Positions 1 to 7,328 of a stretch of DNA of 64,000 nucleotides are shown here, piece after piece. Numbering within the stretch: the first letter of the stretch is position 1; each line of letters starts with the position of its first letter. A program made the position numbers and the translations under genes. The notes under the pieces were generated by a model. It saw nothing but the letters and a program-made list of their open reading frames with translations. It did no database searches and was not told the DNA's origin. Source of the stretch: Fontibacter flavus (lineage in GTDB: Bacteria > Bacteroidota > Bacteroidia > Cytophagales > Cyclobacteriaceae); assembly GCF_042432905.1 (NCBI RefSeq), contig NZ_JBHLWI010000003.1, positions 1 through 64,000 of the forward strand. The letters are read 5' to 3'.

Positions 1-14
1 AACATTCTCAACCC

Positions 15-400
15 TTTTGCCTTTTTACTTGGCTCTTTATTTTCCTCCGTGTACCAAAAGCCAAGCGCAGCGTCTTTTTTCCTTCCGTAATCCCACTTTT
101 TCCTTTTGCCTTTTTACTTGGCTCTTTTTTTTCCTCCGTGTAACAAAAGCCAAGCGCAGCGTCTTTTTTCCTTCCGTAATCCCACTTTTTCCTTTTGCCT
201 TTTTACTTGGCTCTTCAATCATCCTTAATTCAACATTCTCAACCCTTTTGCCTTTTTACTTTTTACTTGGCTCTTTATTTTCCTCCGTGTAACAAAAGCC
301 AAGCGCAGCGTCTTTTTTCCTTCCGTAATCCCACTTTTTCCTTTTGCCTTTTTACTTGGCTCTTCAATCATTTTTCATTCTAAATTCTAAATTCTCTTTC
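15..400. repeat. 89-bp tandem repeat array (five full or partial units)
   Basis: Units begin with TTTTGCCTTTTTACTTGGCT at 15, 104, 193, 246 and 342. The first two are 89 bp long. The fourth is 96 bp because 7 nt are duplicated near its start. The third and fifth are short and end in a CTTCAATCAT tail. Bases 1-14 recur at 232-245, so a larger block was also duplicated. Full units contain the inverted pair CTTGGCT/AGCCAAG and could fold as a hairpin. The array sits just downstream of ung. The open frames in it are periodic and low-complexity, so it is treated as non-coding. Its function is unknown. Confidence 0.8.
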
Positions 401-1061
401 ACCACTGAATCTCCTTCAATCCCTTACTCCTCAGATATTCATTGGCTTTTGAAAAATGTCCACAACCTAAAAATCCCCTATGGGCAGATAATGGACTGGG
501 ATGCGGTGCGTGCAATTTCAAATGTTTGTCTTCTGAAATGAATGCCGCTTTCTTCTGTGCATATGCACCCCATAACATAAAGACTACATGTTCTTTTTCC
601 TTGGCTATTTGCTGGATAACCGCATCTGTAAAATCCTCCCAACCTTTTTTCTGATGCGAACCGGCCTGATTCGCCCGTACCGTAAGCGTAGCATTGAGCA
701 ATAAAACGCCCTGGTCTGCCCACCTGCTCAGGTTACCGTTGGAAGGAATAGGCAAATTCAAATCACTGTTGAGCTCTTTAAAAATATTCAGCAAACTGGG
801 AGGAAAAGGAACTCCCTCCTTAACCGAGAAAGATAAACCATGGGCCTGACCCGGTCCGTGATAAGGATCCTGACCCAAGATCACTACCTTGGTGTTTTCA
901 AATGCACAATGATTAAATGCATTGAAAATCTCTTTTCCTTTTGGAAAAACCTGATGCTCTTGGTATTCTTCTTTGATAAAGGAAACAAGCTTGTTGAAAT
1001 AGGGCTTTTCAAACTCGCTGCTCAATTTATTTCTCCAACTATCTTCAATTTTGACATCCAT
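399..1061 (-). CDS. ung: Uracil-DNA glycosylase, family 1
   Basis: This 220-residue protein removes uracil from DNA at the start of base-excision repair in the cytoplasm. The family 1 water-activating motif GQDPYHGPGQAHGLSFSV is present around residues 63-80, with the catalytic Asp in GQDPYH. The DNA-intercalation loop HPSPLSAHRGFLG lies near residue 187, with the catalytic His. The length matches the family (about 220-230). The ATG start gives MDVKIEDSWRNKL, a normal N-terminus. The gene is divergent from apaG, with a 76-nt gap, and its 3' end abuts the tandem repeat array. Confidence 0.97.
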   Translation of the reverse strand: MDVKIEDSWRNKLSSEFEKPYFNKLVSFIKEEYQEHQVFPKGKEIFNAFNHCAFENTKVVILGQDPYHGPGQAHGLSFSVKEGVPFPPSLLNIFKELNSDLNLPIPSNGNLSRWADQGVLLLNATLTVRANQAGSHQKKGWEDFTDAVIQQIAKEKEHVVFMLWGAYAQKKAAFISEDKHLKLHAPHPSPLSAHRGFLGCGHFSKANEYLRSKGLKEIQW

Positions 1062-1137
1062 TTTGGGATATTTCCGTTGTTATTCAAGAATTTAATTTTA
1101 TTTTTAACTCCCCAACAGGGTAATCTATTACAAATAT

Positions 1138-1524
1138 ATGGTTACAGCCGTCACTGAAGGAATCAAAGTCACCGTCGAAACTACCTATCAGGCAGAGTTT
1201 TCCAGCCCACATCAGCACCATTTTGTTTTCACCTACAAGGTAAAGATAGAAAACAACAGTAGCCATACCATACAATTAATGAGAAGAAAATGGGAAATTT
1301 TTGATGCGGGAGATCAGGTGAAGTATGTGGAAGGTGATGGTGTAGTCGGCATGCAGCCAATTTTAGAACCAAACGATTTTCATGAGTATGTCTCAGGATG
1401 TAACCTACGCTCAGGATTGGGCAAAATGAAAGGGTCTTATCTGATGGAAAAACTTTTTGATGGCAAACTGATTGAAGTTCAGATCCCTGAATTTCAACTC
1501 ATTGCTGATATATTTGACAACTGA
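1138..1524 (+). CDS. apaG: ApaG protein (Co2+/Mg2+ efflux-associated, DUF525)
   Basis: At 128 residues this is the normal ApaG length. ApaG proteins are small fibronectin-III-like beta-sandwich domains. Family hallmarks seen are HHFVFTYKVKIEN near residue 24, HTIQLMRRKW near 42, and the glycine-rich VEGDGVVGMQPILEP segment near residues 63-77. Enterobacterial ApaG has been linked to Co2+ resistance and Mg2+ efflux, but the molecular role is poorly defined. The ATG at 1138 gives an N-terminus (MVTAVTEGIKVTVETTY) that fits the family. The next gene probably starts directly after this stop. Confidence 0.93.
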   Translation: MVTAVTEGIKVTVETTYQAEFSSPHQHHFVFTYKVKIENNSSHTIQLMRRKWEIFDAGDQVKYVEGDGVVGMQPILEPNDFHEYVSGCNLRSGLGKMKGSYLMEKLFDGKLIEVQIPEFQLIADIFDN

Positions 1525-1525
1525 T

Positions 1526-2308
1526 TTGAGCAAATTCTTCTACCCAATTTACGCTTTCTTCATTTATTGGCTCAAAAAAGAGGACCGCTATTCTCTTCAA
1601 GCCCCTTTTATCGCGGCTTTGTACCAAGATCTAAAAACGTTCTTGAAGGACCCATCCAAGCAACATCAAGATTTGGAAAATGTCCGCCATCTGTTATTGA
1701 ATGATCATGAAGTCCTGGAAATTGAAGATTATGGAGAAGGATCCAAAAAACTGAAAAAACAAAAATTCAGAAAAACATCTGACATTACCAGGCACAGTAC
1801 CACTGGTCAAAAATTTTCACGGATCTACCAGTTTTTCTGCAGTCTAACCCCTGCCTTACATGTACTTGAACTCGGCACTTGTGTAGGCATCAACACCCTT
1901 TACTTGGAACGCGCTGTCAAAGGTGACTTATTCAGCTTCGAAGGTGCAAAAGCGCTTTGGCTTAAAGCACAACAATACAGGAAAGGCCAACATACCACCT
2001 ATCTATTGGGAGATATCCGCGAGGAATTGCCTCTCCATCTTCAAAAGCGTCCAATTGTGGATTTCGCCTTAATAGATGCTACCCATAATTATCAGGGAAC
2101 GACAACTTACTTCAAAATGCTTCTTCCCCATTTGCATGAAGGAAGCATCATCATCATTGCAGACATTCACTGGTCAAAAGAGATGGAACTTGCCTGGAAT
2201 GAAATCAAAATACACCAATTGGTGAGCCTTTCGCTTGATTTTTATGAATGTGGGGTACTTTTTTTCAAAAAAGGTCTGGCAAAGAGTCATTACATCCTGT
2301 CTATCTAG
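1526..2308 (+). CDS. Class I SAM-dependent methyltransferase, YrrM/O-methyltransferase-like
   Basis: The protein has a Rossmann methyltransferase fold. A glycine motif, LHVLELGTCVGINTLYL, starts around residue 109. An acidic end of strand 2 (FSFEGA) and an aspartate in VDFALIDATHNYQGT follow, as in small-molecule O-methyltransferases of the YrrM type. The substrate is unknown. An ATG at 1472 is in frame, but it would overlap 53 nt of the conserved end of apaG. A TTG at 1526, two nt after the apaG stop, gives LSKFFYPIYAFFIYWLKKED and is preferred here. The stop overlaps the stop of the convergent gene at 2301. Confidence 0.75.
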   Translation: MSKFFYPIYAFFIYWLKKEDRYSLQAPFIAALYQDLKTFLKDPSKQHQDLENVRHLLLNDHEVLEIEDYGEGSKKLKKQKFRKTSDITRHSTTGQKFSRIYQFFCSLTPALHVLELGTCVGINTLYLERAVKGDLFSFEGAKALWLKAQQYRKGQHTTYLLGDIREELPLHLQKRPIVDFALIDATHNYQGTTTYFKMLLPHLHEGSIIIIADIHWSKEMELAWNEIKIHQLVSLSLDFYECGVLFFKKGLAKSHYILSI

Positions 2309-2894
2309 ACTTTTTCATGCTAATAAATAACTCACTTCCCATTCTGGGTGGAATCGAGTTATAGCAGGACTCCATATAAATTTCACCAAAAAAAGGTTTA
2401 AAATAGTGAAGGTACTCCTCCTTGGTACCTCCAAAAGGAGGGCCTTGCCGGTCAAAGTTCCTTGAAAACATTACGCCCACCAATTTTCCTTCAGGAGCAA
2501 GTAGTTCATACATCTTTTCAGCGTATTTTGGCCTTAAATTTGGCTCAATGGCACAAAAAAAAGTTTGCTCCAAAATCAAATCATATTCACCCTGATGCTG
2601 AAAGAAATCTTCTACCAAAACACGATTTGAAGGGAAATCAGGACAATTATGAAGAAATTTCTGCAGGGGAACCGGGGAAAAATCAAGAACACAAACCTGC
2701 TTAAAACCTGATTCAAAGGCATATTTAGCTTCATAGGCATTTCCAGCTCCGGGGATCAGAATTCTTAAAGTTGGATTCGGTAAAATTTGGTCTAAATATT
2801 GCTTGATTGGCAAAGTGACGGCACCTACGTCCCAACTGGTATTTTTTTCCAAATACCTGTTAGTCCAATAGGCTGCATCTAGTGAATTAGACAT
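2301..2894 (-). CDS. TPMT-family SAM-dependent methyltransferase
   Basis: This 197-residue protein resembles the thiopurine S-methyltransferase (TPMT) family. Seen are an N-terminal AYWTNRYLEKNTSWDVG segment (residues 8-24), the SAM-binding RILIPGAGNAYEAKYAFESG motif (about 44-63), CVLDFSP for strand 2, and the family-typical LILEQTFFCAIEPNLRPKY (about 106-124). Bacteroidota homologues are usually called TPMT-family or thiol/halide methyltransferases. The natural substrate cannot be read from sequence. The gene converges on the methyltransferase to its left with an 8-nt 3' overlap. Confidence 0.85.
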   Translation of the reverse strand: MSNSLDAAYWTNRYLEKNTSWDVGAVTLPIKQYLDQILPNPTLRILIPGAGNAYEAKYAFESGFKQVCVLDFSPVPLQKFLHNCPDFPSNRVLVEDFFQHQGEYDLILEQTFFCAIEPNLRPKYAEKMYELLAPEGKLVGVMFSRNFDRQGPPFGGTKEEYLHYFKPFFGEIYMESCYNSIPPRMGSELFISMKKSR

Positions 2895-2931
2895 AAATTT
2901 CTTATTTTGACAAAAATACCATTAAACTTAT

Positions 2932-3849
2932 ATGGAACCCAATTTTCAAGAAAAACCTAACAAGAGCGAGAACGGAAAAAACATCCTGATCATCGTCTTA
3001 ATCATTTTGGTTGTCATCAGTGGGATCAAATTATACATGGACCACCTTGACAAATCAAGAAAGTCTGAAGAAATCCTGATCCTATCTGAAGAAAACAACG
3101 ATTTGAACAGACGTATCGACTCTGTCACCTATCAACTTGACCTGAGAATCCAGGAAATTGAAAAACTTGGCGGGGATGTCAAGGCATTAGAAGAGATCCG
3201 GGAGCAATTGATTGCTGAAAGGAATTCTGATAAGAAGAGGACTTCACAGGAAATCGCTGCACTTAACCAAAGAATCAGCAGTTACTCCAAAACCATTCAG
3301 GAAAAAGATGCGGAAATCCTCCAGCTCAGAGAAATCAATCAGCAGCTTTATGCCGAAAATGAAGGACTTAAATCCACCCAATCACAGATTGAGGAAGAAG
3401 TAGTCAAGCTGAACATGAAGCAACAGGAACTTCAGGAAAAAGTCAATGTCGCAGCAGTGCTCAAAGCAGAAAATATTGTGGTAGCAGCAGTGAATTCCAG
3501 AGGACGTGAAAGAGAAGATGGTTTCAGGGACCGTCAGATAGAGAAATTGAAAGTCTCCTTTAATATCGCAGATAATAAAGTCGCAGAGCATGGCAATAGA
3601 GATATTTATGTGCAGGTAATCGCACCAAATAATCAGCCGATCTTCGATATTGCCAAGGGATCAGGAACTTTCACCATCGATGGACGAGAAGAGTTTTATA
3701 CTGCCCATCAAGATCTGTTTTTCAACAATACCAAACAGGCACTGACCTATTACTATGAAAAAGGAAGCAAATACACTTCAGGAAAATATGAAGTAAGAAT
3801 ATATGCAGATGGATATCAAATCGGCACATCATCTTTTGAAGTTAAATAA
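2932..3849 (+). CDS. Membrane-anchored coiled-coil protein, function unknown
   Basis: This 305-residue protein has a hydrophobic segment at residues 18-36 (ILIIVLIILVVISGIKLYM) that should anchor it in the inner membrane. A long charged heptad-like region follows (about 45-170, rich in E, K, Q, L), consistent with a coiled coil. A C-terminal globular part of about 110 residues begins near VAAVNSRGRERE and ends in beta-rich sequence (KYEVRIYADGYQIGTSSFEVK). No catalytic motif is visible. Similar Bacteroidota proteins are often mislabelled as SMC-like because of the coiled coil. It is followed by a strong terminator, so it is likely monocistronic. Confidence 0.75.
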   Translation: MEPNFQEKPNKSENGKNILIIVLIILVVISGIKLYMDHLDKSRKSEEILILSEENNDLNRRIDSVTYQLDLRIQEIEKLGGDVKALEEIREQLIAERNSDKKRTSQEIAALNQRISSYSKTIQEKDAEILQLREINQQLYAENEGLKSTQSQIEEEVVKLNMKQQELQEKVNVAAVLKAENIVVAAVNSRGREREDGFRDRQIEKLKVSFNIADNKVAEHGNRDIYVQVIAPNNQPIFDIAKGSGTFTIDGREEFYTAHQDLFFNNTKQALTYYYEKGSKYTSGKYEVRIYADGYQIGTSSFEVK

Positions 3850-3891
3850 TCAGGTTTTAACGATTATTGCTCATAAAATTCGTCATTCATA

Positions 3892-3922
3892 AAAGAAAGG
3901 GCCCAAAGTTGGCCCTTTCTTT
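3892..3922 (+). terminator. Rho-independent terminator after the coiled-coil gene
   Basis: A perfect 12-bp stem, AAAGAAAGGGCC with GGCCCTTTCTTT, closes a 7-nt loop and is followed by TATTTTATAA. It lies 42 nt after the coiled-coil gene stop. Confidence 0.88.
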
Positions 3923-3961
3923 ATTTTATAACTATTTCATGAGATCAATTTTAATTTCGGC

Positions 3962-3992
3962 TTGGAAAAAACCAAAGAATCTTCTACTTTTG
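3962..3992 (+). promoter_or_regulatory. Bacteroidota-type promoter of the rpsF operon
   Basis: TTG at 3962-3964 and TACTTTTG at 3985-3992 match the Bacteroidota -33 (TTG) and -7 (TAnnTTTG) boxes with 20 nt between them. The transcript would start near 4000, about 30 nt before rpsF. Confidence 0.75.
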
Positions 3993-4031
3993 CGGTCTGT
4001 TTAAATGTAATACAGATAAACCAATTAAAAA

Positions 4032-4400
4032 ATGTTCCAGAAAAATTATGAAACGGTATTCATATTAACTCCCGTTTTGTCTGATGTTCAGATGAAGGAT
4101 ACCGTAGACAAGTTTGTAAACTTGTTAAAAGAAGAGGGAGCAGACATTATCAATGTTGAAAATTGGGGTTTGAAGAAATTGGCTTACCCAATTCAGAAAA
4201 AAAGCACCGGTTTCTATGTAATGGTAGAATTCAAAGCACTTCCAAACTTGATCAAGAAGTTGGAAATTGAATTCAGAAGAGACGAAAAAGTAATGCGTTT
4301 CTTGACATCAGTTTTGGATAAGCATGCAATTGTTTATGCAGAAAGAAGAAGAAAAGGTGAATTTAACAAAAAAGCTGAAGCTAAGGAGGAGCAAGCCTAA
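4032..4400 (+). CDS. rpsF: 30S ribosomal protein S6
   Basis: This 122-residue protein begins MFQKNYETVFILTPVLSD and carries the S6 core ENWGLKKLAYPIQKKSTGFYVMVEF (about residues 40-65) and an EFRRDEKVMRFLT segment. S6 binds the central domain of 16S rRNA together with S18, whose gene follows with a one-base overlap (TAATG). A charged C-terminal extension (about residue 105 on) is common in the phylum. It is the first gene of the rpsF-rpsR-rplI operon, with a clear upstream promoter. Confidence 0.98.
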   Translation: MFQKNYETVFILTPVLSDVQMKDTVDKFVNLLKEEGADIINVENWGLKKLAYPIQKKSTGFYVMVEFKALPNLIKKLEIEFRRDEKVMRFLTSVLDKHAIVYAERRRKGEFNKKAEAKEEQA

Positions 4401-4651
4401 TGACACTTAAAAACGAACCAATCAACAGAGTTGAGAATAGAAAAAAATACTGCCGTTTCAAAAAACACGGTATTAAGTACATTGACTACAAAGATCCTAA
4501 CTTCCTTTTGAAGTTTGTCAATGAGCAAGGAAAAATCCTTCCTAGAAGATTGACCGGCAACTCTGCCAAATATCAAAGAAAAGTGGCCAATGCTATCAAA
4601 AAAGCAAGACACTTGGCATTATTGCCTTTCGTAACTGACGGTTTGAAATAA
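4400..4651 (+). CDS. rpsR: 30S ribosomal protein S18
   Basis: This 83-residue protein has the S18 signature: YCRFKKHGIKYIDYKDPNFLLKF (about residues 14-36), then RLTGNSAKYQRKVANAIKKARHLALLPF (about 51-78), the conserved rRNA-binding helix. It forms a heterodimer with S6 on the 30S platform. The ATG overlaps the rpsF stop by one base, so the two are probably translationally coupled. The order rpsF-rpsR-rplI is standard in Bacteroidota. Confidence 0.98.
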   Translation: MTLKNEPINRVENRKKYCRFKKHGIKYIDYKDPNFLLKFVNEQGKILPRRLTGNSAKYQRKVANAIKKARHLALLPFVTDGLK

Positions 4652-4694
4652 TCCGTTATTGTTCGGTTCATTCATATTAATAAATTGTACGACA

Positions 4695-5138
4695 ATGGAA
4701 GTTATTCTTAAAACAGACATAAAAGGACTTGGTTATAAAAATGACTTGGTTGAAGTAAAACCAGGTTATGGCAGAAACTACTTAATCCCTCAGGGATATG
4801 CAGTTTTGGCTACCGGCTCCAACAAAAAAATCCTAGCAGAGAACATCAAACAAGCTGCTCATAAAGCTGAGAAAATCAAAGCTGAAGCAGAAGAGTTAGC
4901 TGCTAAATTGACTGATATGACTTTGGAAATCAAAGCAAAAATCGGTGAAAGCGGTAAAATCTTCGGAAAAGTCACTACACTTCAAATTTCTGATGCATTG
5001 GCTGAAAAAGGTATCAACATCGATAGAAAGAAAATCTCTATCAATGTGCCTGTTCAAAGTGCCGGTGAATTCGAAGCTGAAGTTGATCTTCACAGAGAAG
5101 TGAAAAGCAACGTGAAATTCGTAGTAGTAGGAGAATAA
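4695..5138 (+). CDS. rplI: 50S ribosomal protein L9
   Basis: The protein has 147 residues from the ATG at 4695. An in-frame ATG at 4659 would add 12 residues not found in L9, because family members start MEVILKTD/MxVILL. The N-terminal rRNA-binding domain shows KGLGYKNDLVEVKPGYGRNYLIPQGYA (about residues 9-35). A long connecting helix (about 40-75) and a C-terminal domain starting GESGKIFGKVTTLQISDAL follow. L9 extends from the 50S subunit near the L1 stalk. It is the last gene of the rpsF operon, before a bidirectional terminator. Confidence 0.97.
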   Translation: MEVILKTDIKGLGYKNDLVEVKPGYGRNYLIPQGYAVLATGSNKKILAENIKQAAHKAEKIKAEAEELAAKLTDMTLEIKAKIGESGKIFGKVTTLQISDALAEKGINIDRKKISINVPVQSAGEFEAEVDLHREVKSNVKFVVVGE

Positions 5139-5159
5139 TCTTTTACACACTTGAAAACA

Positions 5160-5187
5160 AAAAAGGCTTTCTTTCGAAAGCCTTTTT
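5160..5187. terminator. Bidirectional terminator between rplI and the convergent gene
   Basis: AAAAAGGCTTTC (5160-5171) pairs perfectly with GAAAGCCTTTTT (5176-5187) around a 4-nt loop. A-runs and T-runs on both sides make it work in either direction for the two converging genes. Confidence 0.9.
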
Positions 5188-5192
5188 TGTTC

Positions 5193-5441
5193 TTAAGCCT
5201 TAACAATTTTTTCCAAATCCTCAATCAGCTTTTTGGCTACTGCCTTACTGTTTGATTCCCTTTTAGCTTTAAAAAGCTCCAATGCCTGGGCACATTTTTC
5301 TTTAACCCCTACAGGGTTACCGTCATACTTGTAGCTGTTCCAGCACCAGGACAAGTCAGCGTGAAGCTTCTCGTCAAGGTTTAATTTTTCAATTTTCTCC
5401 AAAGTTGAAACAATGGTCTTTTCAGAAATTTTTGTTGACAT
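5193..5441 (-). CDS. Small conserved hypothetical protein
   Basis: The likely start is the ATG at 5441, giving 82 residues (MSTKISEKTIVSTLEKIEKL). A 19-residue upstream extension from 5498 looks non-coding. The protein is acidic to neutral, mostly helical, with no membrane segment. Segments ADLSWCWNSYKYDGNP and GVKEKCAQALELFKAKR look like conserved helical-repeat turns, but no named domain is recognised. It ends 5 nt past the shared terminator facing rplI. Confidence 0.7.
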   Translation of the reverse strand: MSTKISEKTIVSTLEKIEKLNLDEKLHADLSWCWNSYKYDGNPVGVKEKCAQALELFKAKRESNSKAVAKKLIEDLEKIVKA

Positions 5442-5638
5442 AATCGAATAAAGTTTAAATGAATGAATGCAATATTTACCAATAAAATCTTGGGACAAAG
5501 CACGAAATTATTTTCTATAAATACAAAATAATCAGACACTTAAAGCTGTATTTAATACATTCAATCGATTTCGCTGACTAATTTAAAGGAAAAATTTTCT
5601 TCAAATAGCCCTATATTTAACAAGAAAGACCCAAAAAC

Positions 5639-6280
5639 ATGATCAGAAAACAAACTTTACAGGAAGAATTTGCCAATAGCATCAGCCATGGACTTGGAAT
5701 TTTGTTCAGTATCGTAGCCATTTCTCTATTGGTAACTTTCTCTGTGCTGAAAGGGACCGCAATTCATATTGTCAGTTGCAGCCTCTTTGGAGGATCAATT
5801 CTACTGCTGTACACATTCTCTACATTGTACCATGCTGTTCAGGAAGAAAAAATCAAATCCTGGCTAAGAACCTTTGATCATATTGGTATTTATTTTCTCA
5901 TTGCAGGGACTTATACACCGTTTTTGTTGCTCGCCGTTAAAGGCACTTGGGGATGGGTATTTTTCGGCATCATTTGGTCTCTTACCTTATTTGGGATCAT
6001 ATTCAAAATATTTTACACACACCGTTTCAAGAAAGCTTCTCTTATACTATATCTTGCTATGGGATGGATGGCTGTATTTTTGATCAAGCCGCTGATACAA
6101 AACCTATCTCCTACAATACTCAGCCTGATTGCTGCCGGCGGCCTTAGCTATACCTTTGGCACAATATTTTATACCCGCCCCAATATGAAATTCGGCCATA
6201 CAATCTGGCATATCTTTGTCCTTGCAGGAACTATCCTTCACTTCATTTCCATCATGTTTTTATTGAATGAAATGGCTTAA
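5639..6280 (+). CDS. trhA: Hemolysin III / TrhA (PAQR) family membrane protein
   Basis: This 213-residue integral membrane protein has about seven hydrophobic segments. PAQR/hemolysin III motifs are present: EEFANSISHGLGILFS (residues 9-24), STLYHAVQ (about 61-68), FDHIGIYFLIAGTYTPFLL (about 79-97) and GHTIWHIFVLAGTILHF (about 186-202). The conserved Ser, Asp and His residues of these motifs form the metal site in the superfamily. Bacterial members (YqfA/TrhA) have been linked to membrane homeostasis, and haemolysis is not a safe inference. It appears monocistronic. Confidence 0.9.
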   Translation: MIRKQTLQEEFANSISHGLGILFSIVAISLLVTFSVLKGTAIHIVSCSLFGGSILLLYTFSTLYHAVQEEKIKSWLRTFDHIGIYFLIAGTYTPFLLLAVKGTWGWVFFGIIWSLTLFGIIFKIFYTHRFKKASLILYLAMGWMAVFLIKPLIQNLSPTILSLIAAGGLSYTFGTIFYTRPNMKFGHTIWHIFVLAGTILHFISIMFLLNEMA

Positions 6281-6345
6281 ATACATTTTTTTCAATTGAA
6301 ATTTAGGGGATTAGATAGATTGCAAAAAAAACTTCATAGCCAAAT

Positions 6346-6376
6346 TTGCATAAAAAAGAAAGTCCCCCTACATTTG
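6346..6376 (+). promoter_or_regulatory. Promoter of tRNA-Gln
   Basis: TTG at 6346-6348 and TACATTTG at 6369-6376 are separated by exactly 20 nt, as in the rpsF promoter. Transcription would begin about 35 nt before the mature tRNA. Confidence 0.7.
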
Positions 6377-6417
6377 TGACACCTTTTGAAAGAAGGGGGA
6401 ACGAAAGTTCAAAATAC

Positions 6418-6490
6418 TGACCGATGGTGTAACTGGCAACACGTCTGATTTTGGTTCAGAAGAGTCTAGGTTCGAGCCCTAGTCGGTCAA
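6418..6490 (+). tRNA. tRNA-Gln (anticodon TTG)
   Basis: A full cloverleaf can be drawn. The acceptor arms are TGACCGA/TCGGTCA with discriminator A. The D stem is GTGT/ACAC. The anticodon stem TCTGA/TCAGA closes the loop TTTTGGT with anticodon TTG. The T stem CTAGG/CCTAG holds loop TTCGAGC. CCA is not encoded. A promoter lies upstream and a terminator downstream, so it is an independent unit. Confidence 0.95.
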
Positions 6491-6505
6491 CGAAAAGTTA
6501 AAAAA

Positions 6506-6530
6506 GGCGCTTTTAAAAAGCGCCTTTTTT
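6506..6530 (+). terminator. Terminator of tRNA-Gln
   Basis: GGCGCTTTT pairs with AAAAGCGCC in a very tight hairpin, followed by TTTTTTG. It begins 16 nt after the tRNA. An A-run before the stem could also let it serve the convergent lipoprotein gene. Confidence 0.85.
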
Positions 6531-6566
6531 GTTTTTATCCTTTGCAGAATAACCTCCGCCCCTAAT

Positions 6567-6845
6567 TTATTTCCTTGAGAAATTGGCTACCAAAGCCACA
6601 TCTCTTTTGGGCATGTTGAAGGTGTAAACCTCCTTCTGACTCACAATCTCTCCGTCAATTGACCAATGCGAAAATTCAAAACCGGGTCTGGGTTCAGCGA
6701 CCACTTCAACTTTAGTACCTGGATCTAACTCTTTAATTTCAACCCTTTGGTTGGGCATTTCATCAATTATTCCCATGTCCAAACATGATATCATCAGCAA
6801 CATAGGCAAAATGGACATCATCAAAATCACTCTTTTAATGCGCAT
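6567..6845 (-). CDS. Small lipoprotein with an InlB B-repeat-like domain
   Basis: The protein has 92 residues. The N-terminus MRIKRVILMMSILPMLLMISC is a lipoprotein signal peptide ending in a lipobox (MISC, Cys21), so the protein should be lipidated in the envelope. The rest is one beta-grasp-like repeat, GTKVEVVAEPRPGFEFSHWSIDGEIVS...FNMPKRDVALVANF. This matches the Listeria-Bacteroides (InlB B) repeat pattern of G-x-F-x-x-W followed by F-x-M-P. Such domains mediate adhesion or are structural. The partner is unknown. Confidence 0.75.
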   Translation of the reverse strand: MRIKRVILMMSILPMLLMISCLDMGIIDEMPNQRVEIKELDPGTKVEVVAEPRPGFEFSHWSIDGEIVSQKEVYTFNMPKRDVALVANFSRK

Positions 6846-7328
6846 TCAGAAGAAAATTTAAATTATCGTATCGGTTTTAATTCATTAACGAGCCCGTCAA
6901 CCAGATTAATGGTTGCTTTCTTAAAATCAAGAAGAGCTTTAACGAAGATGATAATCCGGGCAATTATCTGGACAATCCATTTTTATGTTGTGCCTTTCGG
7001 GTGATCAAGAATTATCATCATTCATGACCACATTTTCAAAAACCAGGCCAATTTCATACAACTATTTGTTTATCAGTTGTTTATTGAAAAAAAAATAAAA
7101 CCTCCTGAAAAACCATCAGGAAACCATCTCCTGTCGGCATTTTAGACTTTTAACATGTTTAATAGGATTGTTTAACTTTCAGTATGATTTCAGCATATTA
7201 TTTTAAACAAAATCATTTTTAACAATTCAATAACAATTTTCTTTGGTTATTTTAATAGGAATCAGATAGTTTTAAAAACAATTTGTTTACTTAAAACTTC
7301 TTTTAATTCACATTTTAAATCTTTGCGC
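6846..7328. other. Intergenic region without a recognisable gene
   Basis: About 480 nt of AT-rich sequence between a divergent lipoprotein gene and the giant T9SS substrate. No open frame with coding character, no tRNA and no clear promoter box pair was found. TTTAAATCTTTGCGC directly before the ATG at 7329 resembles a weak -7 box but would leave almost no leader. Confidence 0.6.

Noticed and set aside
15..400. CRISPR array or a coding gene in the 5' repeats
   Set aside because: Units are 89 bp and repeat in full, with no unique spacers. Frames across them encode repetitive low-complexity peptides.
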